This document shows, piece after piece, positions 36,461 to 45,323 of a stretch of 64,000 nucleotides of DNA. How positions within the stretch are numbered: position 1 is the stretch's first letter; each line of letters starts with the position of its first letter. The stretch is from Paraburkholderia susongensis (lineage in GTDB: Bacteria > Pseudomonadota > Gammaproteobacteria > Burkholderiales > Burkholderiaceae): NCBI RefSeq assembly GCF_900177725.1, contig NZ_FXAT01000001.1, positions 682,001 through 746,000 on the forward strand. Reading direction: 5' to 3'. A model generated the notes under the pieces. That model made no database searches and had not been told where the DNA came from. It saw only the letters and a program-made list of their open reading frames with translations. Position numbers and translations under genes: made by a program.

Positions 36461-37261
36461 ATGAGTTTACTGGTGAAGGCACAGCGCGAAGGCCAAACGA
36501 TCGCGCGAGTCACGCCGCAGTCGGCCTGCTGGCGTTATGTGGGATTCGCCGCGTACCGGCTCGGCGCGAGCGAAGTCGTACACGTGTTCGAGCCGTCGCG
36601 TGAGGTGTGCATCGTCGTGCTGACGGGCGCGGTCGATATCGAAACGCCCAGCGCCTCGTGGAGCTCGCTCGGTTCGCGCGACAGCGTGTTCGAAGACGCC
36701 GCGCCGTATGCAGTGTATCTGCCGCCGAACGTGCGCACGACGGTGCGAGCATGCCGCGATGCCGAGATCGGCGTGGCGAGCGCGCCGGCCAAAGGCAAGT
36801 ATCCGGCGCGGCTCATCGAGCCCGCGTCGATGAAGCGCTCGACGCGCGGCAAGGCGCTCAATACGCGCTACGTCTGCGATATTCTTCCGCAGACCGAACC
36901 CGCGGAAGCGCTGCTGGTGGTCGAAGTGAGAACGCCCGGCGGCCATGCGTCGAGCTATCCGCCGCACAAGCACGACACCGACAACATCCCTCACGAGAGT
37001 TCGCTCGAAGAAACCTACTATCACCGGCTCGATCCGCCGCAAGGCTTCGCGTTCCAGCGCGTCTACACCGATACGCGCGATATCGACGAATCGATGGCCG
37101 TCGAAGATCACGACGTCGTGATGGTGCCGCGCGGCTACCATCCGGTCGTCGTGCCGTACGGCTATGACTCGTATTATCTGAACGTGATGGCGGGCGGTCA
37201 GCGGGTCTGGCATTTCCACAACGACCCGGCACACGAGTGGATCATCAATAAGAATGCCTGA
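36461..37261 (+). CDS. iolB: 5-deoxy-glucuronate isomerase
   Basis: The 266-residue double-cupin enzyme converts 5-deoxy-glucuronate to 5-dehydro-2-deoxygluconate, the IolC substrate. The metal site is visible in YPPHKHDTDN, ESSLEETYYHRL (about 165-190), and a late His in HDVVMVPRGYHPVV. The C-terminal WHFHNDPAHEWI is typical of IolB. It is the last gene of the importer-iol operon, followed by a hairpin. iolA, which would oxidise malonate semialdehyde, is not in this window. Confidence 0.93.
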   Translation: MSLLVKAQREGQTIARVTPQSACWRYVGFAAYRLGASEVVHVFEPSREVCIVVLTGAVDIETPSASWSSLGSRDSVFEDAAPYAVYLPPNVRTTVRACRDAEIGVASAPAKGKYPARLIEPASMKRSTRGKALNTRYVCDILPQTEPAEALLVVEVRTPGGHASSYPPHKHDTDNIPHESSLEETYYHRLDPPQGFAFQRVYTDTRDIDESMAVEDHDVVMVPRGYHPVVVPYGYDSYYLNVMAGGQRVWHFHNDPAHEWIINKNA

Positions 37262-37268
37262 CTATCCG

Positions 37269-37301
37269 CGCTGCGCGGCGGTTCGAGAACGCCGCGCAGC
37301 G
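37269..37301. terminator. Strong hairpin between convergent iolB and lptD-like genes
   Basis: CGCTGCGCGGCG (37269-37280) and CGCCGCGCAGCG (37290-37301) form a perfect 12-bp stem with a 9-base loop. There is no T run on either side. Its place between two convergent stop codons suggests a bidirectional transcription barrier or transcript-end structure. Confidence 0.6.
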
Positions 37302-37325
37302 ATGTGTATGACGCGATGAGTCAGG

Positions 37326-39758
37326 TTAGGGATAGTTCGAGAACGGCGATGCGGGAGACGGAGACGGCGCGGTCGAGTACCCGGGTACGTTCGCGCGGAA
37401 TTGCTGCAGCAGGCCGTTGTCGATCTTGCTCACGCCATTCAACTGCAACTGCATGAGCACGCGCGTGCCGGTGCTCGGCGTGGTCGTCGAGCTGACGTTC
37501 GTGTACTTCTCGAACGCGAGGCTCAGCGCCCAGCAGTCGGCCGCGTATTGCAGGCCAAGCAGGCCGCTGATAATCCGGTGGCTCACCAGGTCGTAGTTCA
37601 TCAGCCCGACGCCGGAGAGCCGCCGGGTCAGCGGCCACTGGCCCGAGAGGAGCACCTGGTTCTCCGCCTGGTCATCGAGCGTCGCGTTCGCTTGCGCATA
37701 CAGGTACCCCACGTTGACGACCTTGCCGTTGGCCGGCTTCCAGCTGAAGCCCGCCGTCGCCTGCGTGAACTCCGAGCTCGACTGGTTGTACGCGAAGCCT
37801 TGCTGGATCGACAGGTTGTTGCCCAGGTTCAGCGAGCCGCCGACAACGAGGTTCGACGGCCCGACCGTTGGAGGCGAATCGCCGGGCATCGTCACTTGCG
37901 TCGAGCGGAAGTAGTACTCCTGAGCGAGGGTGAAGCGCGCGAGCTCCACGCCGGTCGCGGCGTCGATGAAGCGCGTGGTCAGCCCCGCCGTCAGGCGGTT
38001 CATGTCGGCCACGCGGTCGCCGCCGACGAACCGGTTGCTCGTGAATATTTCAGACAGCCCGAAATCGAGCGGCGCGGTGTCGAAGACCGGCGCATAGTTC
38101 TGGTTCCGGTACGGCGTGTAGACGTAGTAGAGCCGCGGCTCGAGCGTCTGGATCAAGCCGACGCCGAACAGGCTCACGTTGCGCTCGAAGGTCGCGCCCG
38201 AATCGAGCGACAGCGTCGGCACATTGAAGTTGAAACTCTTTGGCTGGCCTGCCGGCGCAGTGCTGCTGATCGACGTCAGATCGTACGACGCGAAATGCCA
38301 CTGCAGCTTCGGGATCACGTACCAGCCTGGCCGCTGGATCGGATAGCTGACATAGGGATCGAAAGTCAGCCGTTCGCCCTGTGTCGAGTCCGCGGTCGGA
38401 ATGGTGAAGCGGGTCGCGTCGGCGGTGGCGCCGAAATCGAAGCCGTCGACGCCGTAGCGCTCATACTTCCCGTTGAGTTCGGGCATCCGGTTATAAGGCG
38501 GCGAGCTGTTCGAGAACGACTGCCAGTTCTGCACGCGCACGAGGGCGGACCACGGACCGCTGTTGTACCTGAGCCCCGCTTCCTGCTGGAACAGGCTCTG
38601 CCCGCCGAGGACGATCGAGCTTGTGCTCGCCAGATCGGTCGTCACGTTTGCGTCCGATACGCGGTTGTAGTCCACGTACGCGGAAAAGCCGTCGCCGAGC
38701 GTCTGCTGATGCTTGAACGTGATCGAATAGCGGTTGGTCTTCGTGAGCGCGTCATCGGGCAGGAACGCGGCCGACAGGGTGCCCGAATAGGTCGGCGTCA
38801 GATAGCGGTAGTCGGCCGAGAGCATCGCGCCGCGCCTCGATATCAGACGCGGGGTGAGCGTCAGGTCGTAGTTCGGCGCGAGGTTGAAGTAAATCGGCAC
38901 CGTGAGGTCGTAGCCGTTGGTCGAGCTGATCGAGAACGTCGGCGGCAGCACGCCGCTGCGGCGCTCGCCGTTGAGCGGAAACGACATCCACGGCGAGGCG
39001 AAAATCGGCACGCCGCCGAAGAACAGCACGCTGTTGTACGCGACACCCTGACCGTCCGCATTGTCGAGATCGAGCCGGGACGCGCGTAGATACCACGTCG
39101 GGTCGTCGACGCACTGGCAGGTCGAATAGGTGCCGTCGTAGATGGTTTCGCGCTGGTTGTCGAGCAGATCGATGCGCGCAGCGTGCCCCCTCCCGTCCGT
39201 GAGGATGAAGTGGTAGGTCGGCGTCGTCATCGTGCCTTCGCTCGAGTCGACGTGCAGATGCGCGTCGGGCCCGATGAACTCGTTGCCGTCGCGTGTGAGC
39301 TTCACGTGGCCGAACGCGTCGGCGACATCGCGATCGACGTCGTAGTGGATCGCGTCGGCCTGCACGACTGCCGTCACGCGGCGCAGTTCGGCGCTGCCTT
39401 TCAGCGACAGATCCTGGTTGAGCGTGCCGGTCGCGTTGCTGGCTATGCCGAAAGTCGCGGCCTGCATCCCCGGCGCGAGCGGATGCTCCTCGAGCTGGGG
39501 CGCGAGCGACAGGCTCCACGGCCCGTCGATCGGTTCGGGTTGCGCGGCCGCGCTGCTTAGCTGTGCGGATGCGCCAAGCGGCACCCAGACGGGCAGGATA
39601 AGCAGCACGTCCAGTGAGCGCCGGACTGTCCACGCGATCAGGCACCGGCAGCGACGCCGGCGTACGCCCCGCCGCAGGCAGGCCGCGTCACCGAGGAAAG
39701 CCCTGAGCACGGCAGTGATCGCGCGGCCCGCGACGAGCCGTGTGCCTGCAAGCTTCAT
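37326..39758 (-). CDS. lptD: LptD/OstA paralogue, LPS-assembly outer-membrane protein
   Basis: The 810-residue protein has an OstA-like N-terminal jellyroll domain (about 115-220; VVQADAIHYDVDRDVADAFG) and a beta-barrel LptD domain (from about 280 to the end). LptD with LptE inserts LPS in the outer leaflet. The signal region is odd: about 40 Arg/Cys-rich residues come before a hydrophobic core ending LGASAQ, so the true start may be internal. The mature part shows Cys at TCQC and one at ADCWAL, where E. coli has a CC pair. It follows the BamA paralogue by 6 bases rather than lying by surA/pdxA, so it is probably a second copy. Confidence 0.88.
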   Translation of the reverse strand: MKLAGTRLVAGRAITAVLRAFLGDAACLRRGVRRRRCRCLIAWTVRRSLDVLLILPVWVPLGASAQLSSAAAQPEPIDGPWSLSLAPQLEEHPLAPGMQAATFGIASNATGTLNQDLSLKGSAELRRVTAVVQADAIHYDVDRDVADAFGHVKLTRDGNEFIGPDAHLHVDSSEGTMTTPTYHFILTDGRGHAARIDLLDNQRETIYDGTYSTCQCVDDPTWYLRASRLDLDNADGQGVAYNSVLFFGGVPIFASPWMSFPLNGERRSGVLPPTFSISSTNGYDLTVPIYFNLAPNYDLTLTPRLISRRGAMLSADYRYLTPTYSGTLSAAFLPDDALTKTNRYSITFKHQQTLGDGFSAYVDYNRVSDANVTTDLASTSSIVLGGQSLFQQEAGLRYNSGPWSALVRVQNWQSFSNSSPPYNRMPELNGKYERYGVDGFDFGATADATRFTIPTADSTQGERLTFDPYVSYPIQRPGWYVIPKLQWHFASYDLTSISSTAPAGQPKSFNFNVPTLSLDSGATFERNVSLFGVGLIQTLEPRLYYVYTPYRNQNYAPVFDTAPLDFGLSEIFTSNRFVGGDRVADMNRLTAGLTTRFIDAATGVELARFTLAQEYYFRSTQVTMPGDSPPTVGPSNLVVGGSLNLGNNLSIQQGFAYNQSSSEFTQATAGFSWKPANGKVVNVGYLYAQANATLDDQAENQVLLSGQWPLTRRLSGVGLMNYDLVSHRIISGLLGLQYAADCWALSLAFEKYTNVSSTTTPSTGTRVLMQLQLNGVSKIDNGLLQQFRANVPGYSTAPSPSPASPFSNYP

Positions 39759-39764
39759 GCGCTG

Positions 39765-42080
39765 CTAGAAGGCTGTTCCGATCTGGAACTGGAACGTCTG
39801 ATATTGATCGCCCGCGTGCCTGACGACCGGCAACGCGTAGTCGAGCTTTAGCGGACCGATCGGCGAAATCCACTCGAGACCGATGCCATAGCTGTAGCGC
39901 AGGCCATTGGCCCCGGTGCTGTTGCCCTCGGTGCCCCAGACGTTGCCGCCATCGAGGAACGTGAATACGCGCAGCGTGCGATCGTAGCCCGTGCCCGGCA
40001 GCGGGAATGTCAGTTCGACGTTGCCGACGACCATCTTCGAGCCGCCGATCGGATCGCCGGTCGTCGCGTCGCGCGGACCGAGCGAGCCCGGCTCGTACCC
40101 GCGCACCGAGCCGATGCCGCCGGCGTAGTAGTTCTTGAAGATCGGATACGGCTTGCCGTCGAGGCCGTTGCCGTAGCCGCCCTGAAAGTTCAGACCGAGA
40201 ACGAAGCCGCGTGAGAACGAGTAGTAGTACTGCGCTTGCACGTCGGTCTTGTAGTACGTCGTCGTCTCGATCGGCGTGCCGTATTCGGCATTGGCCTGCA
40301 TGAAGTAGCCGCGGCTTGGCACGAGAGCGCTATCGCGATTGTCGCGCGACCAGCCGATCGAGAGCGGCAGGTTGTTCGACACCCGGCCGAAGTCCTTGAC
40401 GTAGTCGATGTAGCTCTGGGGCGTGGTCGCATCGACATCGAGCCGGTTCTGTTCGAGTCCGAGCCCGAAGTAGACCGTGTCGGCTTCCGAAAACGGAATG
40501 CCGAACTTCATATCAGCGCCGAAGGTGATGACGCGAAAGCTCGTGTCCGTCGTCGCCGAGTAGTACAGCGGATACGACGTTCTGTAATAGACGTCGGTGA
40601 TCCGCTTGATGCCGTCGATCGTGAAATACGGATCGGTCTGTGACAAGGAAAGCGCGCGGTTGGTCGTCGAGGTGCTCACGTTGAGCGCGAGGGATGTGCC
40701 GGACCCGAACACGTTGTCCTGCGAAATGCCCGCCGATACGATCGGCCCTTCCCCCGAACCGTAGCCGAGGCCGAGCGACAACGTACCGGTCGGCTTCTCC
40801 GTCACCTTGACGTTGATGTCGACCTGGTCCTGCGTGCCTTCCACCGGCACGGTCGTCACGTCGACGTCGGTGAAGTAGCCGAGCCGGTTGATCCGGTCTT
40901 TCGACAGTGCAAGGCGCGACGAATCGAACCACGCGCTTTCGAATTGCCGCATCTCGCGGCGCACGACTTCGTCGCGCGTGCGGGTATTGCCTTCGATGTT
41001 CACGCGCCGCACGTAGACCCGGCGGCTCGGATCGACGGTCAACGTCAGGTCGACTTTGTGGTGCACCTCGTCGACCTGCGGCGCGGCGTTGACCGTCGCA
41101 AACGCGTAGCCATACTGGCCGAGCTTGCCGACGAGCGCCTTCGTCACTGCCTGCAGCTTCTCCGCGGAGAAGAGCTCGCCCGGCTTGATCGTGACGAGCT
41201 TGCTCAGCTCGGCTTCCCGATCCAGCAGGTTGCCCGCGAGCCGGATGCCGGAAACCGTATACGGCTGTCCTTCATGCACCGTGATCGTCAGGTACATGTC
41301 CTGCTTGTCGGGCGAAAGCTGTACCTGCGTCGATTCGATGGTGAATTCGAGGTAGCCGCGATTCAGATAGAAGTCGCGAACGTTCTGCAGGTCGCCCGTG
41401 AGCTTGTCTTTCGTGTACAGATCATTCTTCGTGTACCACGAGAACCAGTTCGGCGTGGATTCCCGCATCTCGTCTCTCAGCGTGCTGTCGTCGAACGCGT
41501 GGTTGCCGATGAAGTTGACCTGGCGGATCTTCGCGCTCGGCCCCTCGACCACCGAGAACAGAATGCTGACCCGGTTGCGGTCGATTGGCGTAACCGTTGT
41601 CGTCACTTCGGCCGCATAGTAGCCACGGGTCAGATACTGACGCTTGAGTTCCTGCTCGGCCTTGTCGATCAATGCCTTGTCGTAATAGTGGCCCGCCGTG
41701 AGCCCGACGCTATTGAGCGCCTTCGTCAGGTTGTCCTTGTCGAACTCGTGAATGCCGGCAAAATCGACCCCGCCGATCGCGGCGCGCTCGGCGACCTGCA
41801 CGACCACGACGTCACCGTCCGCGGCGACCTTCACGTCGTTGAAGAAGCCCGTTGCGTAGAGCTTGCGGATGATCTCCGTCGCTGTCTCGTCGTTGAAGGT
41901 ATCGCCGCGCTTGATCGGCAAATAGTTGAAAAACGTACCTGCCTCGATCCGCTGAAGACCTTCGACGCGAATGTCGCGAATCACGAACGGCGTCGCGGCA
42001 TACACGGTGGGCCCGATCAGCGCGCAGAACGTAGCTGCGGCGATCTTCTCGAAGGCCAGTTTCCGTCGGAGACTGCGCAT
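39765..42080 (-). CDS. bamA: BamA paralogue, outer-membrane protein assembly factor
   Basis: The 771-residue protein has a signal peptide (1-28, ending VYAA), five POTRA domains (about 30-430; VIRDIRVEGLQRIEAGTFFNYL, VRRVNIEGNTRTRDEVVRREMR) and a 16-strand barrel. Loop 6 carries the conserved VRGYEPGSLGPRD, and the protein ends with FQIGTAF, the C-terminal Phe signal. Sequence is very close to Burkholderia BamA as I remember it. The housekeeping gene lies in the rseP-bamA-skp-lpxD cluster; here the partners are an LptD paralogue downstream and small unknown genes upstream, so this is an accessory copy. The start follows an upstream frame by two bases. Confidence 0.92.
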   Translation of the reverse strand: MRSLRRKLAFEKIAAATFCALIGPTVYAATPFVIRDIRVEGLQRIEAGTFFNYLPIKRGDTFNDETATEIIRKLYATGFFNDVKVAADGDVVVVQVAERAAIGGVDFAGIHEFDKDNLTKALNSVGLTAGHYYDKALIDKAEQELKRQYLTRGYYAAEVTTTVTPIDRNRVSILFSVVEGPSAKIRQVNFIGNHAFDDSTLRDEMRESTPNWFSWYTKNDLYTKDKLTGDLQNVRDFYLNRGYLEFTIESTQVQLSPDKQDMYLTITVHEGQPYTVSGIRLAGNLLDREAELSKLVTIKPGELFSAEKLQAVTKALVGKLGQYGYAFATVNAAPQVDEVHHKVDLTLTVDPSRRVYVRRVNIEGNTRTRDEVVRREMRQFESAWFDSSRLALSKDRINRLGYFTDVDVTTVPVEGTQDQVDINVKVTEKPTGTLSLGLGYGSGEGPIVSAGISQDNVFGSGTSLALNVSTSTTNRALSLSQTDPYFTIDGIKRITDVYYRTSYPLYYSATTDTSFRVITFGADMKFGIPFSEADTVYFGLGLEQNRLDVDATTPQSYIDYVKDFGRVSNNLPLSIGWSRDNRDSALVPSRGYFMQANAEYGTPIETTTYYKTDVQAQYYYSFSRGFVLGLNFQGGYGNGLDGKPYPIFKNYYAGGIGSVRGYEPGSLGPRDATTGDPIGGSKMVVGNVELTFPLPGTGYDRTLRVFTFLDGGNVWGTEGNSTGANGLRYSYGIGLEWISPIGPLKLDYALPVVRHAGDQYQTFQFQIGTAF

Positions 42081-42082
42081 CC

Positions 42083-42448
42083 TCAGATTCCTTTGTAATG
42101 CAGAAGCTCACGATGCGACCGGCTTCGGGGATTTTGTATGAGATGCCCATGGAACTGCATTCCGGCCACCGGATTCACTGCATAGTCGACGCTCTGGCTT
42201 ACCGCTGCATAGCCGACGAACGCTGGGGCTTCCATCATTGCCCGTGGCGCGTATTCCCCGTGGGAAATAAATCGATCGAGGTGGTACTTGCTGTCAGGCC
42301 AACACGCCCATTCGGTTCGATGCAGGTTCAACGTAACGTTTCCTACTCGGTGATCCCGTTCGCTAACAGTTTGAGCGTTTTGCACTGCCATCAGATGTGC
42401 TGTCCGAATCAACATGGCGTAGAAACTTGCGATAAGCGTTCTTGACAT
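42083..42448 (-). CDS. Hypothetical protein directly upstream of the bamA paralogue
   Basis: A 121-residue protein that I do not recognise. It has no clear signal peptide; the N-terminus is mildly hydrophobic (MSRTLIASFYAMLIRTAHLM), and the middle contains Trp/Tyr/His-rich sequence. AAAGGGG lies about 9 bases before the ATG. Its TGA ends two bases before the bamA start, so it would be translationally coupled to it. That arrangement is the main evidence that it is real. An overlapping plus-strand frame (42098-42445) has no ribosome-binding site and was not called. Confidence 0.45.
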   Translation of the reverse strand: MSRTLIASFYAMLIRTAHLMAVQNAQTVSERDHRVGNVTLNLHRTEWACWPDSKYHLDRFISHGEYAPRAMMEAPAFVGYAAVSQSVDYAVNPVAGMQFHGHLIQNPRSRSHRELLHYKGI

Positions 42449-42810
42449 GACCGTACCCCTTTCAATTCAAACGAACGATACGTAGGTACGATAGACATCA
42501 ACCACGCAAGTTGAGTTACCGCTTCTTTACCCAGGTTTACCGTCTACTCGCATTGAGCACGCGTGATGGCACACGGCGTCTGTGTTTCGCCGGGTGCGCC
42601 ATGCACACGCGATGCAGGAAAACGATTTTTAAAAAGGATAACGAAGTACTTTTATGAGGGAGGCGTAATTCAAGGCAAGCCCACAACCCATTTTTTTAAA
42701 TCACGCGAACGCGCCTTTGCGCTCGCAGTATAAAGAGAGATGAGCGCTGGGCGCCGCCGCAATGCAGGCGCGAAGGCGCGTTCGCAAGCCCGTTATTGCG
42801 TGACCAGACA
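42449..42810. other. Intergenic region with a long-range inverted repeat
   Basis: These 362 bases are AT-richer than the genome average and hold no gene I can support; the promoter of the bamA/lptD cassette should lie here. GCGAACGCGCCTTTGCGC (42705-42722) and its near-perfect reverse complement (42768-42785, one mismatch) could form a stem around 45 bases. A seven-T run precedes it at 42691-42697, which on the minus strand is an A run, so it is not an ordinary terminator of the gene at 42811. Confidence 0.5.
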
Positions 42811-43335
42811 CTAGTTCAACAGTACGTCGGGCGCACGACTCACTGGCGGCTTTGCGCTGAGCGCCTGAACCAGGCGCTGGACGCTTTGATCTGGCAGCGC
42901 ATAAGCAGTCCAGCCCGATCCAGCGTGCCGAAGCAGCAGCACAGCTCCGAGAAGCGGTGAATGATCGACATGCCAGGAAGGATCGATTTCAAGCGGATAG
43001 TCCTGAGTCTTTACCGGTTCGACGGATGGCGGAGGAGTCATGCTGACGCGCACCAGAACCAGTTGCCGGATGAGTTCGTCCACGTCTTCGGTCCGAAGCA
43101 AGGCAGACCGATCGGCAATTCTGAAGCAAAGCGCTGCGTCACCACCACCGTCCTTGTTCACTACTTCCAATGTCATCAAGTCATACATGGAACATTCCTG
43201 ATCCGCTACGGTCTTGTCCGCTTGCGCGAGCAACACCTGGTTATTCACCATTGCATTTCGCGGAGTCACAACAACAGCCGCGTGACAGCAACTGAAGTCT
43301 AGGCCACAAGACTGGGAAACATATTTCCACTTCAT
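42811..43335 (-). CDS. Hypothetical protein near the porin and bamA cassette
   Basis: A 174-residue protein of unknown family. It has no signal peptide in the usual form. Recognisable stretches are a Cys-rich start (SCGLDFSCCHAAVVV), an acidic DVDELIRQLVLVRVSM and a C-terminal half with TAYALPDQSVQRLVQALS. The latter looks like a small alpha/beta domain. No clear ribosome-binding site is seen for the first Met; a second Met at residue 29 is possible. Base composition is intermediate, and it is co-oriented with the bamA/lptD cassette. Confidence 0.5.
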   Translation of the reverse strand: MKWKYVSQSCGLDFSCCHAAVVVTPRNAMVNNQVLLAQADKTVADQECSMYDLMTLEVVNKDGGGDAALCFRIADRSALLRTEDVDELIRQLVLVRVSMTPPPSVEPVKTQDYPLEIDPSWHVDHSPLLGAVLLLRHAGSGWTAYALPDQSVQRLVQALSAKPPVSRAPDVLLN

Positions 43336-43875
43336 TTCGGAGCGTTACAGAACGGTGATGCGATCTTCAGAAGCGAACGAAGCAGCGATCATCATGAGCA
43401 CGGAAAACAACGTGCAGGCACGAATGAAGATGTCGATATGTCGATATTGATGTTCGTTCAACGACGAAATCCATACGAATATTACCGAAACGAGTTGTTC
43501 GAAATATTGTGCTTTCCGACTGGCAGATATTTTCCAATCTTTCCGTGAGTTTCGGCATATCACAGCCGAAGTCATGTGCTCTGCTGCATTCGTGTGGAAA
43601 AGAAGCAGGAAATCCTTTATGGACAAGACGCGATTCCCGACGACGCCAAATAATTACCAGCAATACGTTGTTACAGGCGGCGTGCGCAGAAACAGTCCGT
43701 AAATAGGGGCGTTGCCGCTGCCCCACAGCCGCTTCGCTTCTCTCAGTTCTAATGCGCATTCAACGGGCGCCATACAGGTTGAGCCCGTTGCATTGCGGCG
43801 CATTGAGTCACTTCCTGAAAGTTCGCATGCGTGGGACTTCATGCGCCGCTTCATTTTTGCTCGATGGAGAATCAG
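43336..43875 (+). other. AT-rich region upstream of the porin gene
   Basis: These 540 bases lie between divergent genes. A minus-strand frame of 93 codons (43345-43626, TTG start) ends in a hydrophobic stretch (RACTLFSVLMMIAASFAS) but has no ribosome-binding site and no known relative, so I do not call it. The porin promoter and its regulatory sites are probably here; I cannot place the boxes. Confidence 0.45.
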
Positions 43876-45018
43876 ATGAAAAAATCATTGATGGTGCTCG
43901 GAGCGGCGAGCGCATTCGCTTTCGCATCTGCCGCACATGCGCAAAGCAGCGTGACGCTCTACGGACTTATCGATGCCGGCCTCACTTATACGAACAACCA
44001 GGGAGGCAGCGCCAACTATCAGATGAGCAGCGGTTCGGTCAACGGCAGCCGGTTCGGTTTGCGCGGCTCGGAAGATCTGGGTGGCGGACTCAAGGCCGTG
44101 TTCGACCTCGAAAACGGCTTTAGCATCGCCAACGGCAAGCTCGGTCAAAACGGTCTCGAGTTCGGCCGTCAAGCATTCGTAGGGCTGGCGAGCGATCAAT
44201 TCGGCGCGGTCACGCTAGGCCGGCAGTACGACTCCGTCGTCGATTATCTTGCACCGCTGGCTCTCACCGGAACGGGCTATGGCGGCACTCAGGCGGCGCA
44301 CCCATTCGATAACGACAACCTCGACAACTCGTTTCGAATCAACAATTCGATCAAGTACTCGAGCGTCAATTACGGCGGCCTGAAGTTCGGCGGCTTGTAT
44401 GGCTTCTCCAACAGCGCGGGCGACTTCGCGACGAATCGCGCATACAGCGTCGGCGCATCGTACGACTTCGGCCCCTTCAATCTTGCAGCCGGATACCTGC
44501 AGTTGAACAACAGCGGCACGGATCTGAACACGGGCGGCGCCGTGACCAACGACGCGACCTTCACCGCGAGCACACAACGCACCTGGGGCGTGGGCGGAAA
44601 TTACACGTTCGCCAACGCGACCGTCGGGCTCGTCTTCACGCAGACTATCCTGGGCGGCCTGGACGGCATCGGCGAGTCGGCATCGGGAACGTCGAATGGA
44701 CTTTCGCTTATCAACAATAGTGCGCGCTTCTCGAACTATGAGTTGAACGGACGTTATCAGCTCACGCCGGCGGTTTCGCTCGCTGCGGCCTACACGTTCA
44801 CCGACAGCCACATCGACGGCGTTTCGCCGAAGTGGAATCAGGTCTCGCTGCAAACCGCCTATGCGCTGTCCAAACGCACTGACGTCTATCTGCAAGGCGT
44901 GTATCAGCACGTGAGCGATACGGGCGACAGCGGCATCCATGCGGTCATCAATGGCTTGTCGATGTCGAGCACCAACACTCAGGTGGCCGTCACGGCTGGT
45001 TTGCGCGTGCGCTTCTAG
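43876..45018 (+). CDS. Gram-negative trimeric porin
   Basis: The 380-residue outer-membrane porin has a signal peptide (1-22, ending AAHAQ), then SSVTLYGLIDAGLTY, the standard first strand of Burkholderia and Neisseria porins. The constriction-loop region has RQAFVGLASDQFGAVTLGRQ and the protein ends in VTAGLRVRF, with the C-terminal Phe recognised by BamA. The ATG at 43876 has GGAG six bases upstream; an earlier in-frame start would give a poor signal peptide. It is divergent from the BamA/LptD paralogue cassette, which could serve its assembly. Confidence 0.92.
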   Translation: MKKSLMVLGAASAFAFASAAHAQSSVTLYGLIDAGLTYTNNQGGSANYQMSSGSVNGSRFGLRGSEDLGGGLKAVFDLENGFSIANGKLGQNGLEFGRQAFVGLASDQFGAVTLGRQYDSVVDYLAPLALTGTGYGGTQAAHPFDNDNLDNSFRINNSIKYSSVNYGGLKFGGLYGFSNSAGDFATNRAYSVGASYDFGPFNLAAGYLQLNNSGTDLNTGGAVTNDATFTASTQRTWGVGGNYTFANATVGLVFTQTILGGLDGIGESASGTSNGLSLINNSARFSNYELNGRYQLTPAVSLAAAYTFTDSHIDGVSPKWNQVSLQTAYALSKRTDVYLQGVYQHVSDTGDSGIHAVINGLSMSSTNTQVAVTAGLRVRF

Positions 45019-45039
45019 GAGACAGCCAGGCCACGCACG

Positions 45040-45258
45040 CGGCCTCGTTCACTCAGCGATGTCACGCATGTCGCTTACTCGGCGATCCATGAGAAAGCGC
45101 GCGATCTGGTCGGCGGATGGTCGAACGCCGAGCAGATCGCGGTCAATAACGCGCTGCCAGGAGACGTGATCGAGCCGTTGGTTGTGGCCGAGGCGCCGCG
45201 CTACTGCTTCGCGGCTTCTTCGCTGCTTCTTCGCTTCTACCCTGGTTCGCTCCGGTGA
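45040..45258 (+). pseudogene. Relic of an SDR/NAD-dependent epimerase-type gene
   Basis: In one frame the sequence reads RPRSLSDVTHVAYSAIHEKA, then LVGGWSNAEQIAVNNAL and VIEPLV, before losing family character and ending in TGA. This resembles the internal part of a short-chain dehydrogenase of the progesterone-5-beta-reductase-like group (LADVTHVFY, then GW, N-A-x-L and V-x-P-L). There is no start codon or Rossmann glycine motif upstream, because the porin ends at 45018. It is an internal fragment of a deleted gene. The homology call is from memory of the family pattern. Confidence 0.55.
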
Positions 45259-45323
45259 TGAACACCCGCGATACGTCGAGACCGGAGCGCGTCAATCGTT
45301 CATCGTCCGAAGACGGCGGCCGC

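Noticed and set aside
42098..42445. A 115-codon plus-strand frame opposite the small gene before bamA
   Set aside because: No ribosome-binding site, and the minus-strand frame has one and is coupled to bamA.
43345..43626. A 93-codon minus-strand frame with a hydrophobic end
   Set aside because: It needs a TTG start without a ribosome-binding site; AT-rich intergenic sequence can give such frames by chance.
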